Shown piece by piece: positions 1 to 6,900 of a stretch of DNA of 7,862 bases. The stretch comes from Bacillota bacterium (GTDB taxonomy: Bacteria > Bacillota > Syntrophomonadia > Syntrophomonadales > Syntrophomonadaceae). The stretch covers positions 1-7,862 of the forward strand of contig JAEWZB010000047.1 of the NCBI GenBank assembly GCA_023395515.1. The letters are read 5' to 3'. The stretch's first letter is position 1. Each line of letters opens with the position of its first letter. Under the pieces are notes generated by a model. The model ran no database searches, was not told where the DNA came from, and worked only from the letters and a program-made list of their open reading frames with translations. Made by a program: the position numbers and the translations under genes.

Positions 1-1162
1 GGGCATATTCCTTGGTTAAATCATAAATGACCTGTTCCGGTACATCAGTAATTTTTGAAGCCCAGGCCGGGGTATTATCTTTCGTGTGTTCCCTAAACCC
101 GGTTAAAACCGTTTTTACATTAATCCCATTAACGGTAAACTCACCTTCTAATTCGGGATCAATTCCCGGAGCATCGCAAGGTTTTACTGAATTGGAATTT
201 TTATCCCATACCAGATACTTCTGGGTCTGTTCATCCCGTAGAATAGTTTGGTCATCTTCTCTAATTAAAAATGGCGCGGTAGTATAATTTTTCGCATATT
301 CTGCATCATACCATTGGTTAGCTAAGACCAAATGTACCATGCTCATTAACATGGCATTATCAGTACCGGCCTTAATGGGTATCCATTGGTGGGATTTGGC
401 GGCCGTAGTTGTGTATACCGGATCTATATAAACGATTTTTACCCCTTTTTCTTTGATATCAAAAAAGGTGGCGGCATCCGGCAAAGAGGTTTCAAGTAAG
501 TTATTTCCCCACAAAATAACCATATTGGAATTAACATTGTCGGTAATTTCATTGGTATTGATGCCTGCCGCCAGTAAGCCGCTTCCCCCGCCTGGCGCAC
601 CTATAACTGCATATTGTCCATTAGAGGTACCTACATCATAGCCAAAATGATAAGGGTAAGTGGGATACTGAGCTCCCAGCAGCTTCGGAAGCAGGGGCAT
701 TGTATATGGTATTCCCGTGCTGCAAAAAAACAAAATTGAATTAGCTCCATATTTGTCTATGGACCCTTTCATATTTTCAACTATGGTAGATAAGGCTTCC
801 TCCCAGGAAATTGCCACGAATTTGCCTTCGCCTCTTTCGCCCACCCGTTTTAACGGTGTCTTTAAGCGATCCGGGCTGTATACCCGTTCTACTTCGCTAA
901 TCCCTCTTTGACAGATTTTAGTAAAAGTTTCGTCAGGCCACTCATTGGCTTCTATTTTCACCAGCTTACCGTCTCGAACCGTGCATTTATGTGAGCACCG
1001 TCCTCCACAGTTAGGCGGGTGAAAAGTGTAGGCCACTTTCTCTGGCAAATCCTTTTCGGCAGACGCGGGACGAATCCAGTTAAGGGTTGGCTGCATACCG
1101 ATAAGACCTAATGCAACAGTTCCTCCACTTGCTTTAATAAATGTTCGTCTCGTAATGTCCAT
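1..1162 (-). CDS. Tat-exported molybdopterin oxidoreductase, DMSO-reductase superfamily (N-terminal part)
   Basis: This is the first 387 codons of a large molybdenum enzyme; the rest lies beyond the left edge. The start is ATG at 1160-1162, 10 bases after a GGAGGT ribosome binding site. Residues 1-35 form a twin-arginine signal (TRRTFIK at 4-10, a hydrophobic stretch to about residue 23, then an A-S-A cleavage site at 33-35), so the protein should be folded with its cofactor and exported. C52, C56, C60 and C84 match the N-terminal [4Fe-4S] ligands of the bis-MGD family. The stretch around residues 175-180 (Y-D-V-G-T-S) sits where DmsA-type enzymes carry the molybdenum ligand. I cannot decide between S180 and D176, so the substrate is not predicted. 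No electron-transfer subunit is visible on this side; it may lie further left. A terminator-like hairpin separates it from the regulator gene, so it probably has its own promoter. The family assignment is firm; the reaction is unknown. Confidence 0.93.
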   Translation of the reverse strand, partial: MDITRRTFIKASGGTVALGLIGMQPTLNWIRPASAEKDLPEKVAYTFHPPNCGGRCSHKCTVRDGKLVKIEANEWPDETFTKICQRGISEVERVYSPDRLKTPLKRVGERGEGKFVAISWEEALSTIVENMKGSIDKYGANSILFFCSTGIPYTMPLLPKLLGAQYPTYPYHFGYDVGTSNGQYAVIGAPGGGSGLLAAGINTNEITDNVNSNMVILWGNNLLETSLPDAATFFDIKEKGVKIVYIDPVYTTTAAKSHQWIPIKAGTDNAMLMSMVHLVLANQWYDAEYAKNYTTAPFLIREDDQTILRDEQTQKYLVWDKNSNSVKPCDAPGIDPELEGEFTVNGINVKTVLTGFREHTKDNTPAWASKITDVPEQVIYDLTKEYA

Positions 1163-1228
1163 ATTTAATCTGACCTCCTTTTTTACTCTTTACGCTGTAT
1201 TTCTAATCCGGGTCCGTTTTGCCCTTCG

Positions 1229-1242
1229 TTCAGAAAACTGAA
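1229..1242. promoter_or_regulatory. Small inverted repeat TTCAG-N4-CTGAA, possible operator
   Basis: Two perfect 5-base half-sites flank AAAA, about 70-80 bases before the start codon of the exported enzyme. The spacing between half-site centres is about 9 bases, close to one DNA helical turn, as expected for a dimeric regulator. A PucR-type regulator is encoded immediately upstream, which makes it a candidate binder. I know of no consensus that proves this. Confidence 0.3.
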
Positions 1243-1250
1243 TAAAATAA

Positions 1251-1282
1251 GAAATGATTGTGCATCAATACACAATCATTTC
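1251..1282 (-). terminator. Perfect 12-bp hairpin: terminator of the regulator gene, possibly also an operator
   Basis: GAAATGATTGTG at 1251-1262 pairs perfectly with CACAATCATTTC at 1271-1282 around an 8-base loop. Read on the minus strand it follows the end of the PucR-type gene by about 75 bases and is followed by TTATTTTATT, so it can act as a modest intrinsic terminator. The stem is AT-rich (4 G-C pairs) and the U tract is interrupted, so termination may be partial. The inner 18 bases (1258-1275) read TTGTG-N8-CACAA, which resembles Rex and CRP/FNR operator sites, so it could instead or also be a protein-binding site for the next gene. Confidence 0.55.
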
Positions 1283-1356
1283 CTATAAAAATTTAAATTT
1301 TAAATTATAAATTAAAAATCAGGTTCTATTGTTCATCGCGCACAAAACATTGGCGT

Positions 1357-2571
1357 TCAGTTAGTATAATTTACTTTACCGAGAATAGCAGCTACCTTAA
1401 GGGCGGCATGAATATTAAACTTTTTTTCTTCATCTCCCAGGCTGACATCTAATAATTTCTCAATTTTTTGCAGCCGGTACCTGAGGGTATTTCTGTGAAT
1501 AAATAACTTTTCTGTGATAATAGACGATTCACAGTTAGCGGACAAATAATGCCAAAGGGTCAGCAGCAGTTGACCGTTATTTTCCCGGTCATGTTTTTCC
1601 AAGGGCCCCAAGACTTCTTGGAAAAATTCGTTCAAATCCCGTTCGTTTAGATTATAAAATAAACGGATCGCGCCCAGTTCATCAAAAAAGACCGGCTGAT
1701 AGGTGCTGTGAACCATTTTCCCCAACTCCAAGGCTACTTTTGCCTGTTGGTAACCCCTATATAGCTTATCGGCTTTGCCATTTAGTTTGCCGACACCAGT
1801 ATAAAAAGCATGGTCGGCAAATAACGGAACCAGAGTTTTGTAGGCTTTGCGGACATGGTTTTTCCAGGAAGGCAGCTCGTGATCCTTACATGGTATTAAA
1901 GCTACCAGAACATCACCCAACACTCCTACGATAGAGCCGGCAATAGCGGCAGCTATTGCTTTTTCTAATTGATCCCGCAAGTTAAGCATATCCCCTTCTT
2001 GGGTATTGCTCCCGTGCCTAGGTTCCAATACCAGCACCGCATAGGGTAAGGCAAAATTGTAATCCCATAGTTTACCGATTTTTTGAATTTCATTCATGTT
2101 GTCGAAATTTCCAAACAACAAATCTCTAATAAATTCATCCTTATATTTATGTTCCCTCTTTATCATTTCCTGTTGTTGGGTCAACTCCACCAGTATGGCC
2201 AGGCTCACTAGTTCGGCAGCCTGGGACAAATCCGGTGTAATCTCGGCTTGATCAGCCAGTACCAGTAAATAGCCCTGAATCTTTTGGTTGCCGATAGGCC
2301 AACAGGCTACAGCTTCCTTGGTCCCACCTAAAACAATGATGCCCATGGAAGGTGCATTTCTATTATTGGCCATAATGCTGGGTAATGATATGTGTTCTTG
2401 AGCATTTATACTTAGCTCCGGCGGGCAATGCAAGGTGTGCACAAACCCTTTTACATCGGTTATTATCACCGGTTTTTGAATTTTGGCGGTCAAAACCCGG
2501 GCCAGTCCGGCCAATCCCCCTAACTCAGTTTGCACAGCGACGATATCCTTGTAAAATTCAAGCAGACCCAT
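1357..2571 (-). CDS. PucR/CdaR-type transcriptional regulator
   Basis: A 404-residue DNA-binding regulator. The N-terminal part (about 12-125) looks like a GAF/PAS-like sensor domain. A helical linker follows (about 118-152), then a CdaR-type GGDEF-like domain (about 170-300). The C-terminal PucR helix-turn-helix (about 335-398) contains the family hallmark F-I-H-R-N-T-L-R-Y-R-L-x-K-I at 357-370. I choose the ATG at 2569-2571 because GGGAG (2580-2584) lies exactly 8 bases upstream. An earlier in-frame TTG at 2584-2586 would add five residues but overlaps that ribosome binding site. The gene overlaps the ferredoxin-like gene by 14 bases, so translation is probably coupled. Family members are often activators of catabolic genes next to them. 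The likely targets here are the flanking molybdoenzyme genes, but the inducer cannot be read from the sequence. Confidence 0.92.
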   Translation of the reverse strand: MGLLEFYKDIVAVQTELGGLAGLARVLTAKIQKPVIITDVKGFVHTLHCPPELSINAQEHISLPSIMANNRNAPSMGIIVLGGTKEAVACWPIGNQKIQGYLLVLADQAEITPDLSQAAELVSLAILVELTQQQEMIKREHKYKDEFIRDLLFGNFDNMNEIQKIGKLWDYNFALPYAVLVLEPRHGSNTQEGDMLNLRDQLEKAIAAAIAGSIVGVLGDVLVALIPCKDHELPSWKNHVRKAYKTLVPLFADHAFYTGVGKLNGKADKLYRGYQQAKVALELGKMVHSTYQPVFFDELGAIRLFYNLNERDLNEFFQEVLGPLEKHDRENNGQLLLTLWHYLSANCESSIITEKLFIHRNTLRYRLQKIEKLLDVSLGDEEKKFNIHAALKVAAILGKVNYTN

Positions 2572-3118
2572 TATCATCACTCCCAACTTTAAAAATAAAT
2601 CTGGTGGAAGGCTTGGTCAGAACAATTCTGTTGAAGCCGGTTAAGGAACGCACACTATCCCGGGGTGCATCATAGCCGTCGTGATAAAGAGTAAGCGCTC
2701 CAGTGGGGCAAACCTCAATACACGCCGGAGGAAGCCCTTTATCTATGCGATGCACACACATATTACATTTATCCACTTTGCCGCTAATCTTGGAATATCG
2801 GGGCGCCTGAAAGGGGCAGGCATTGACACAATCTCCGCAGCCACTGCAACGTTCCGGACAATGCACTACTATACCATCGCGTCTTTTACGATAAGTCCGT
2901 TCCGTACATACTCTAAAGCATTCTGGATTTTCACAATGATTGCAGCTAAGGGATAAATAATAGATGAATTTCTCATCTTCGTCTTCCACCGTTTTCACCC
3001 AACGCCACCGTTCTCCTTTATGGGCAGCAAATTCATTACGGCAGGCCATTTCACAAGCCCGGCACCCTATACACAGATTTGGTTTCAAAATAAAGCGCTG
3101 CTGAGACAGTGTGATCAT
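2558..3118 (-). CDS. DmsB-like electron-transfer subunit with four [4Fe-4S] motifs
   Basis: A 186-residue iron-sulfur protein. It carries the four cysteine clusters of the DmsB/NrfC/PhsB family: C16-C19-C22-C26, C59-C62-C67-C71, C91-C94-C97-C101 and C118-C121-C133-C137, the last followed by P-T-G-A. It should carry electrons to or from the molybdopterin subunit encoded just upstream. The start ATG overlaps the stop of that gene as ATGA, with GGAGG a few bases before it. The proline that usually follows the last cysteine of the second motif is threonine here (C71-T72), a mild departure. There is no signal peptide or membrane segment. DmsB itself is exported as a passenger of a Tat-bearing partner, but the partner here lacks a Tat signal, so both subunits should be cytoplasmic. 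No DmsC/NrfD-type membrane anchor gene follows; the next gene is a regulator. Confidence 0.94.
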   Translation of the reverse strand: MITLSQQRFILKPNLCIGCRACEMACRNEFAAHKGERWRWVKTVEDEDEKFIYYLSLSCNHCENPECFRVCTERTYRKRRDGIVVHCPERCSGCGDCVNACPFQAPRYSKISGKVDKCNMCVHRIDKGLPPACIEVCPTGALTLYHDGYDAPRDSVRSLTGFNRIVLTKPSTRFIFKVGSDDNGSA

Positions 3119-5214
3119 CTCCCTCCGCGACTACTCTTTATATTTACAAAAGTATCATGATAGGCTACTCCGGGAAAACCCGTCAGTTCAACGCCCATAT
3201 CCGTATCCTGTACACCGGTTAAAACATTTACTGCTATCCCCCGCAGGTCCTGCCACGAATAACTGATAATGATTTTATCCTGTAACCTCGGATCGATTTT
3301 GGCCAGTAAATATATTTCTCCTTGTTCATTGTAAATGATAATTTCATCTCCCATGGAAATGCCGTTAGCCTGAGCCAGCTCTTGACTTAACCAGGCTTCT
3401 TCAACATGTTTATCTTCAGATATCCATTCTAAATTAGAAAATTGGCTGTTAAGGTTTTCCGGTTTGCGCAAACATAAAAAGCGAAAAGGATATACGGTAG
3501 GCGGTTGTATCGGAGTAATCAGCTCCGGAAGCTCCGGGCAGCCTTGTTTTACTGCCTCTTGGGAAAGAAATCTGTACTTCTGGTCAGTTTTGTGGTTCGT
3601 AAATGTCTGAACACTGGCACTAGCCATAGCTGGCTCCCCAGTTAGTTTGAAGGGCTCATTGTAAAGCTCTTGATAAGATTTATCATCATAATTATTTTTT
3701 AGCCAGGCGGCAATATTATGGCTAAGCCACATATCTGCGGTTAAATCGGTGGGGAAACTTGTAATACCAGGGCTTAATTCATTGAGTATTTTACTTAAAG
3801 AGCAAGCTATATCCAGCTCTGAACGACATTCGCCCAGGGGCTCAATAGCTTGTTGGTTAACACCCATCCAGTTATGCCAGTAGCCTACCACCAGGTCCGG
3901 TGCTTCCATATTGGTAGTTGCCGGTAATACTAAATCACTGGCCCGAGCCGTATCAGTCATGAAATGGTCAACAGTTACAACCAGATCCAGGTTGCACAGC
4001 AAATCACGCATAGTTTTAGGATCAGGGCCTCTGCTTAAATAATTACTGCAGGTCACCCAAAGCATTTTAACCGGAGGATCATCCAGTTGGGCCAAGTCTC
4101 TGCCCAGAGCGTTCAAACCGGCCAAACGGTTATTACGAATAAACTGAATTTCTTGGTTTTCCAAGTTGATCGTTTCACTGAATATCCGGTAATTCAAGCG
4201 TTTAAAAAAGTCTATATTAGGATAGTATATGCCTCCACCCTTGGTGTTAAAATTTCCGCTCGCTGCCGCCAGGGCATTTATAGCCCTCATGTTCTGGCCC
4301 CCGTTTTTATAACGCTGCAATCCCATGCCCGGCCAGAATGACGCCGGTTTTATTCTGCTGATATCATTGGCCAGTCTGTCGATTATTTCTTGATCTACCC
4401 CGCACACTTTAGCCAGATTTTCAGGATTCGTATGCAACATCCATTCCCTGAATTTGTCCCAGCCCTGGGCATGATTAGTAACAAACTCATGGTCATACCC
4501 TTCACTGACAACCAGCTTGCGTAAAACAGCTAAGGCTAATGCTCCGTCACTGCCCGGTTTGACTTGAATAAATTCGTCTACCAGATGAGATGTGGTGGTT
4601 GGCAAAATATCGATTAATATAACTTTGCCGCCATTGTGGCGCACTTTTTGGATAGTCTCGATTTGATGAATGGCAGTGGCAGCAGGATTTACCCCCCATA
4701 GCAAAAGTAGTCCGGCCTCGGCCATTTCTTCTACTTTCCGGTATTTAACCCCGCCAAAATCCAGTAGTTGCGCATCAAGGCCCGCAGCCAGACATAGGGA
4801 ACCGCCCACCTTAGTAAAGGGGCCTAATGATGAAAATAACCCTTCCATGGCCTCGGCCAGAATTCCATAATTACCCGATCCTTTCAGGTAGGCAAGTGGG
4901 AGAAGGGAGCCGTAATTTTTCTGAATATCTATAGTTTTTTGAGCTACAATTTGCAAGGCATCATCCCAGGAAATGCGCTGCCAATTCCCGGAAAAGCGGG
5001 GGGACTGAATCATGGGATAATGAAGTCGCCGGGAATGATATATATAATCGTAATAAGCATACCCTTTACTGCAAATCTTGCCGCGGGTATAAGGATGATC
5101 AGGGTCTCCCGCCACTTTAAGCAGTCGGCCGCTTTCATCCGTGTAAGCTTGTATTCCACATGAGTCGAAACAGTTTCGAGAACAGATATGTTTTGTAACT
5201 TTCAAAAAGTTCAC
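3115..5214 (-). CDS. Cytoplasmic molybdopterin oxidoreductase catalytic subunit (bis-MGD family)
   Basis: A 699-residue catalytic subunit of the DMSO-reductase superfamily. N-terminal cysteines C11, C15, C19 and C48 fit a [4Fe-4S] site. The molybdopterin core follows. C141, in G-G-S-L-C-L-A-A-G, sits where PhsA/PsrA- and formate-dehydrogenase-like members place a cysteine molybdenum ligand. The segment D-L-V-L-P-A-T-T and the following Y-W-H and E-P-L-G-E are typical of the C-terminal half of the core. The last ~115 residues are the molydopterin-dinucleotide-binding domain. There is no Tat motif, so I infer a cytoplasmic enzyme. The annotated start is GTG at 5212-5214, where AGG abuts the codon. 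A TTG at 5203-5205 (three residues later) has GGTGA 5 bases upstream and is a serious alternative. The substrate is unknown; the 4Fe-4S partner overlaps its stop codon by 4 bases. Confidence 0.93.
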   Translation of the reverse strand: MNFLKVTKHICSRNCFDSCGIQAYTDESGRLLKVAGDPDHPYTRGKICSKGYAYYDYIYHSRRLHYPMIQSPRFSGNWQRISWDDALQIVAQKTIDIQKNYGSLLPLAYLKGSGNYGILAEAMEGLFSSLGPFTKVGGSLCLAAGLDAQLLDFGGVKYRKVEEMAEAGLLLLWGVNPAATAIHQIETIQKVRHNGGKVILIDILPTTTSHLVDEFIQVKPGSDGALALAVLRKLVVSEGYDHEFVTNHAQGWDKFREWMLHTNPENLAKVCGVDQEIIDRLANDISRIKPASFWPGMGLQRYKNGGQNMRAINALAAASGNFNTKGGGIYYPNIDFFKRLNYRIFSETINLENQEIQFIRNNRLAGLNALGRDLAQLDDPPVKMLWVTCSNYLSRGPDPKTMRDLLCNLDLVVTVDHFMTDTARASDLVLPATTNMEAPDLVVGYWHNWMGVNQQAIEPLGECRSELDIACSLSKILNELSPGITSFPTDLTADMWLSHNIAAWLKNNYDDKSYQELYNEPFKLTGEPAMASASVQTFTNHKTDQKYRFLSQEAVKQGCPELPELITPIQPPTVYPFRFLCLRKPENLNSQFSNLEWISEDKHVEEAWLSQELAQANGISMGDEIIIYNEQGEIYLLAKIDPRLQDKIIISYSWQDLRGIAVNVLTGVQDTDMGVELTGFPGVAYHDTFVNIKSSRGGR

Positions 5215-5270
5215 CCTATCTCTATTCTTATTTAGTGTTTCGTGAAATTTCCCTTGTTGTTTGGGTAGAT
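5215..5270 (-). other. Short gap between the AlkD-like gene and the molybdoenzyme gene
   Basis: These 56 bases hold no hairpin followed by a U tract, and I see no convincing promoter hexamer pair. The two cassettes could therefore share a transcript, or the promoter of the molybdoenzyme operon may lie inside the end of the AlkD-like gene. The sequence alone does not decide. Confidence 0.4.
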
Positions 5271-5957
5271 TTATAACTTCCGCTTCATGGCCCGGATCTG
5301 TTTTTTCGTTTCTTTGTCCACTTTCAGGGATTCCGTGATTTTTTGCAGGGCTTTGTTATAGGTAAAATCATCTAACCGGTTGTTTTTTAGATAAATCATG
5401 GTTGGCTCCGGAAACTGAACATAACAAATGGAAATTGCCCACGCTACTGCCATTTTAACATAATAACCATCATGCCGCACAGAATCCAAAATATTCAATA
5501 CCTTGCCCACATGGGTTTCCTGAATATAATACATGAGCAGCATAACCACTGCGAAGCGGATAGCAAATTCCTGTTCTGAATCAAAATAGGGCTGGAGAAA
5601 ATTCCAGACCTCTTCCTCATGCTCTTTGGTAAATTTAAGACCCGCGCAAAAGCTGTCACACACCGACCAATTGTCAATCTTAGGAACAAAATTTTGTATA
5701 TGATGAAGCCGCTCTTCCACCGGACACTTAATACAGCCTATTACCATGCCCTGCAGCATAATTTCTTCAAAAGAGTCGTTTGGCGCTGTTTGCAAATATT
5801 CCCGCCAGTTTTCTGCGGCAATCTGGCTGGCTATTTTACGCAGGAGCGGCAGGCGCACCCCCAATACATTGTCGGTATTAGGCAGCAGACCCGAGGAAAA
5901 TATACGATATTCTTCTTCCGCCAGTGCTGCCAGTTGCTGTTTAATATCTTTATGCAT
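5271..5957 (-). CDS. AlkD-like DNA alkylation repair protein (HEAT-like repeats)
   Basis: A 228-residue all-helical protein of the DNA alkylation repair family (AlkD/AlkC superfamily), which removes alkylated purines such as 3- and 7-alkyl bases without flipping the base. The family opening V-L-G-V-R-L-P-L-L-R-K is at 31-41. By spacing, W97, D101, R134 and W173 correspond to the active-site set I recall for Bacillus cereus AlkD (W109, D113, R148, W187). The intervals are 4, 33 and 39 here against 4, 35 and 39 there, so an active glycosylase is plausible. The start ATG at 5955-5957 lies one base after the stop of the DUF1848 gene, and its AAGGAAG ribosome binding site is inside the last codons of that gene. 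This indicates translational coupling. The length is normal for the family and the stop is TAA. A second, catalytically divergent AlkD subfamily exists, so biochemical activity is not certain. Confidence 0.92.
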   Translation of the reverse strand: MHKDIKQQLAALAEEEYRIFSSGLLPNTDNVLGVRLPLLRKIASQIAAENWREYLQTAPNDSFEEIMLQGMVIGCIKCPVEERLHHIQNFVPKIDNWSVCDSFCAGLKFTKEHEEEVWNFLQPYFDSEQEFAIRFAVVMLLMYYIQETHVGKVLNILDSVRHDGYYVKMAVAWAISICYVQFPEPTMIYLKNNRLDDFTYNKALQKITESLKVDKETKKQIRAMKRKL

Positions 5958-5958
5958 C

Positions 5959-6900
5959 TCATTCTTCCTTTTTTAAGTGTGATTTGCTTATCTTCAGGAA
6001 AGTTTTTTGCATCCCCGGCTGCAGATTGTCGGTGGGCTTTAGATGCCCTAACAGCAAGGGGGAATTGGGATCATGAAGTTTATAGTTTTCCCGGGGAATT
6101 ATGGCATTCTTATTGGCATAACAGTATTTGCAGCCATTGGGACAGCTATTGAGGGCCCCTATGTCCCGGCTTTCGATACAATGGCAGCCCTGGCGAAAAC
6201 CTCTGTGTTTTAGGTCGCGAAATTGCAGATCATTGGCCCGCCCCAATATATCCAGTGTAACACACCCGGAAGTTTCAATTCCATATCGAGCATAATTCTC
6301 CTCGGGGCCGCAGGTCTGGATGGGAATATTGTATTGGGCTGCAATGGCCCCCAGTCCCCGGCTTATCTCCTCCATGTCCTCGGCTTTTAAAGGTATCAGT
6401 TCCGGTAAATTAGTTTCATGCTTTTTGTACATCTCCACAAAACTGAATATGCAGCGGTCAATATGCCCGGACAAACGGCCGGCCATATACTCGAAAGTTT
6501 CAAGATGCCGCGCTGTGGTGTAATCCTTGGTCAAGAGCACCGGGTCATAACGCCACGCCACACGCCTGGCTCCCACGATTTTAGAAAGCTTCAGCAGAGT
6601 AGTTATGCTCTCGTCTATACCAGGCACCCCCGGCTCAATATCCCGGCCATAGGCGGTGATGGTGTAGTAAAAGTAAGTACTGAATCTGGACGTAATCTCT
6701 TGAATCCGGCCCAGAACCGGCGCGTAATTTTTGGAGCCGAAGATGATACAGTCAATTTTGTCCGGTACCAGCTCATAGCGTCTGACCTGGTTGGGGAACA
6801 GAGAGTTTCGCGAAAGGGCATAACCTTCCTCAAATCGTTTGAAAAGCCAGTCTGAATAGTGATGGACGATGTCGGTTCGCCCACTGATGTTGATAATCAT
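5959..6900 (-). CDS. DUF1848 family protein with C-terminal cysteine cluster
   Basis: A 313-residue protein that I recognise as a DUF1848 member from several features: the N-terminal I-S-G-R-T-D-I (5-11, a variant of the usual S-R-R-T-D-I-P), D-C-I-I-F-G-S-K-N (50-58), W-R-Y-D-P (116-120) and the cysteine-rich tail. The tail has C239-H-C241, then C253-P-N-G-C257-K-Y-C260-Y-A. The second part has the CxxxCxxC spacing of radical-SAM enzymes, but near the C-terminus rather than at the start of a barrel. An iron-sulfur cluster is therefore likely; SAM chemistry is only a possibility. No signal peptide or membrane segment is visible, so it is probably cytoplasmic. The start ATG overlaps the stop of the upstream gene as ATGA, and the AlkD-like gene follows after one base. 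Function is not established for the family. Confidence 0.9.
   Translation of the reverse strand: MIINISGRTDIVHHYSDWLFKRFEEGYALSRNSLFPNQVRRYELVPDKIDCIIFGSKNYAPVLGRIQEITSRFSTYFYYTITAYGRDIEPGVPGIDESITTLLKLSKIVGARRVAWRYDPVLLTKDYTTARHLETFEYMAGRLSGHIDRCIFSFVEMYKKHETNLPELIPLKAEDMEEISRGLGAIAAQYNIPIQTCGPEENYARYGIETSGCVTLDILGRANDLQFRDLKHRGFRQGCHCIESRDIGALNSCPNGCKYCYANKNAIIPRENYKLHDPNSPLLLGHLKPTDNLQPGMQKTFLKISKSHLKKEE

Larger units (their letters stand above)
1163..1356 (-). promoter_or_regulatory. Intergenic control region upstream of the exported molybdoenzyme
   Basis: This 194-base gap separates the regulator gene from the exported enzyme gene. It is AT-rich on its right side (1283-1319). It contains a 12-base-pair inverted repeat (1251-1282), a smaller inverted repeat TTCAG-AAAA-CTGAA (1229-1242) and the GGAGGT ribosome binding site (about 1173-1178). 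I could not find a convincing sigma-A promoter with both hexamers at normal spacing on the minus strand. That would fit activator-dependent transcription, but this is inference. Confidence 0.5.

Noticed and set aside
27..911. Several plus-strand open frames of 60-90 codons
   Set aside because: They are antisense to the exported molybdoenzyme gene, whose minus-strand frame is open throughout with a Tat signal and cysteine motifs.
1283..1319. AT-rich palindromic run as a possible replication or recombination site
   Set aside because: Simple AT-rich composition just after the end of the regulator gene; no DnaA boxes or repeated units are visible.
5619..6152. 177-codon plus-strand open frame opposite the AlkD-like and DUF1848 genes
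   Set aside because: It runs antisense across two well-supported genes and their junction, its translation has no family features, and no ribosome binding site supports it.
6418..6855. 145-codon plus-strand open frame
   Set aside because: It lies fully inside the DUF1848 gene on the opposite strand; a by-product of that gene's codon use.
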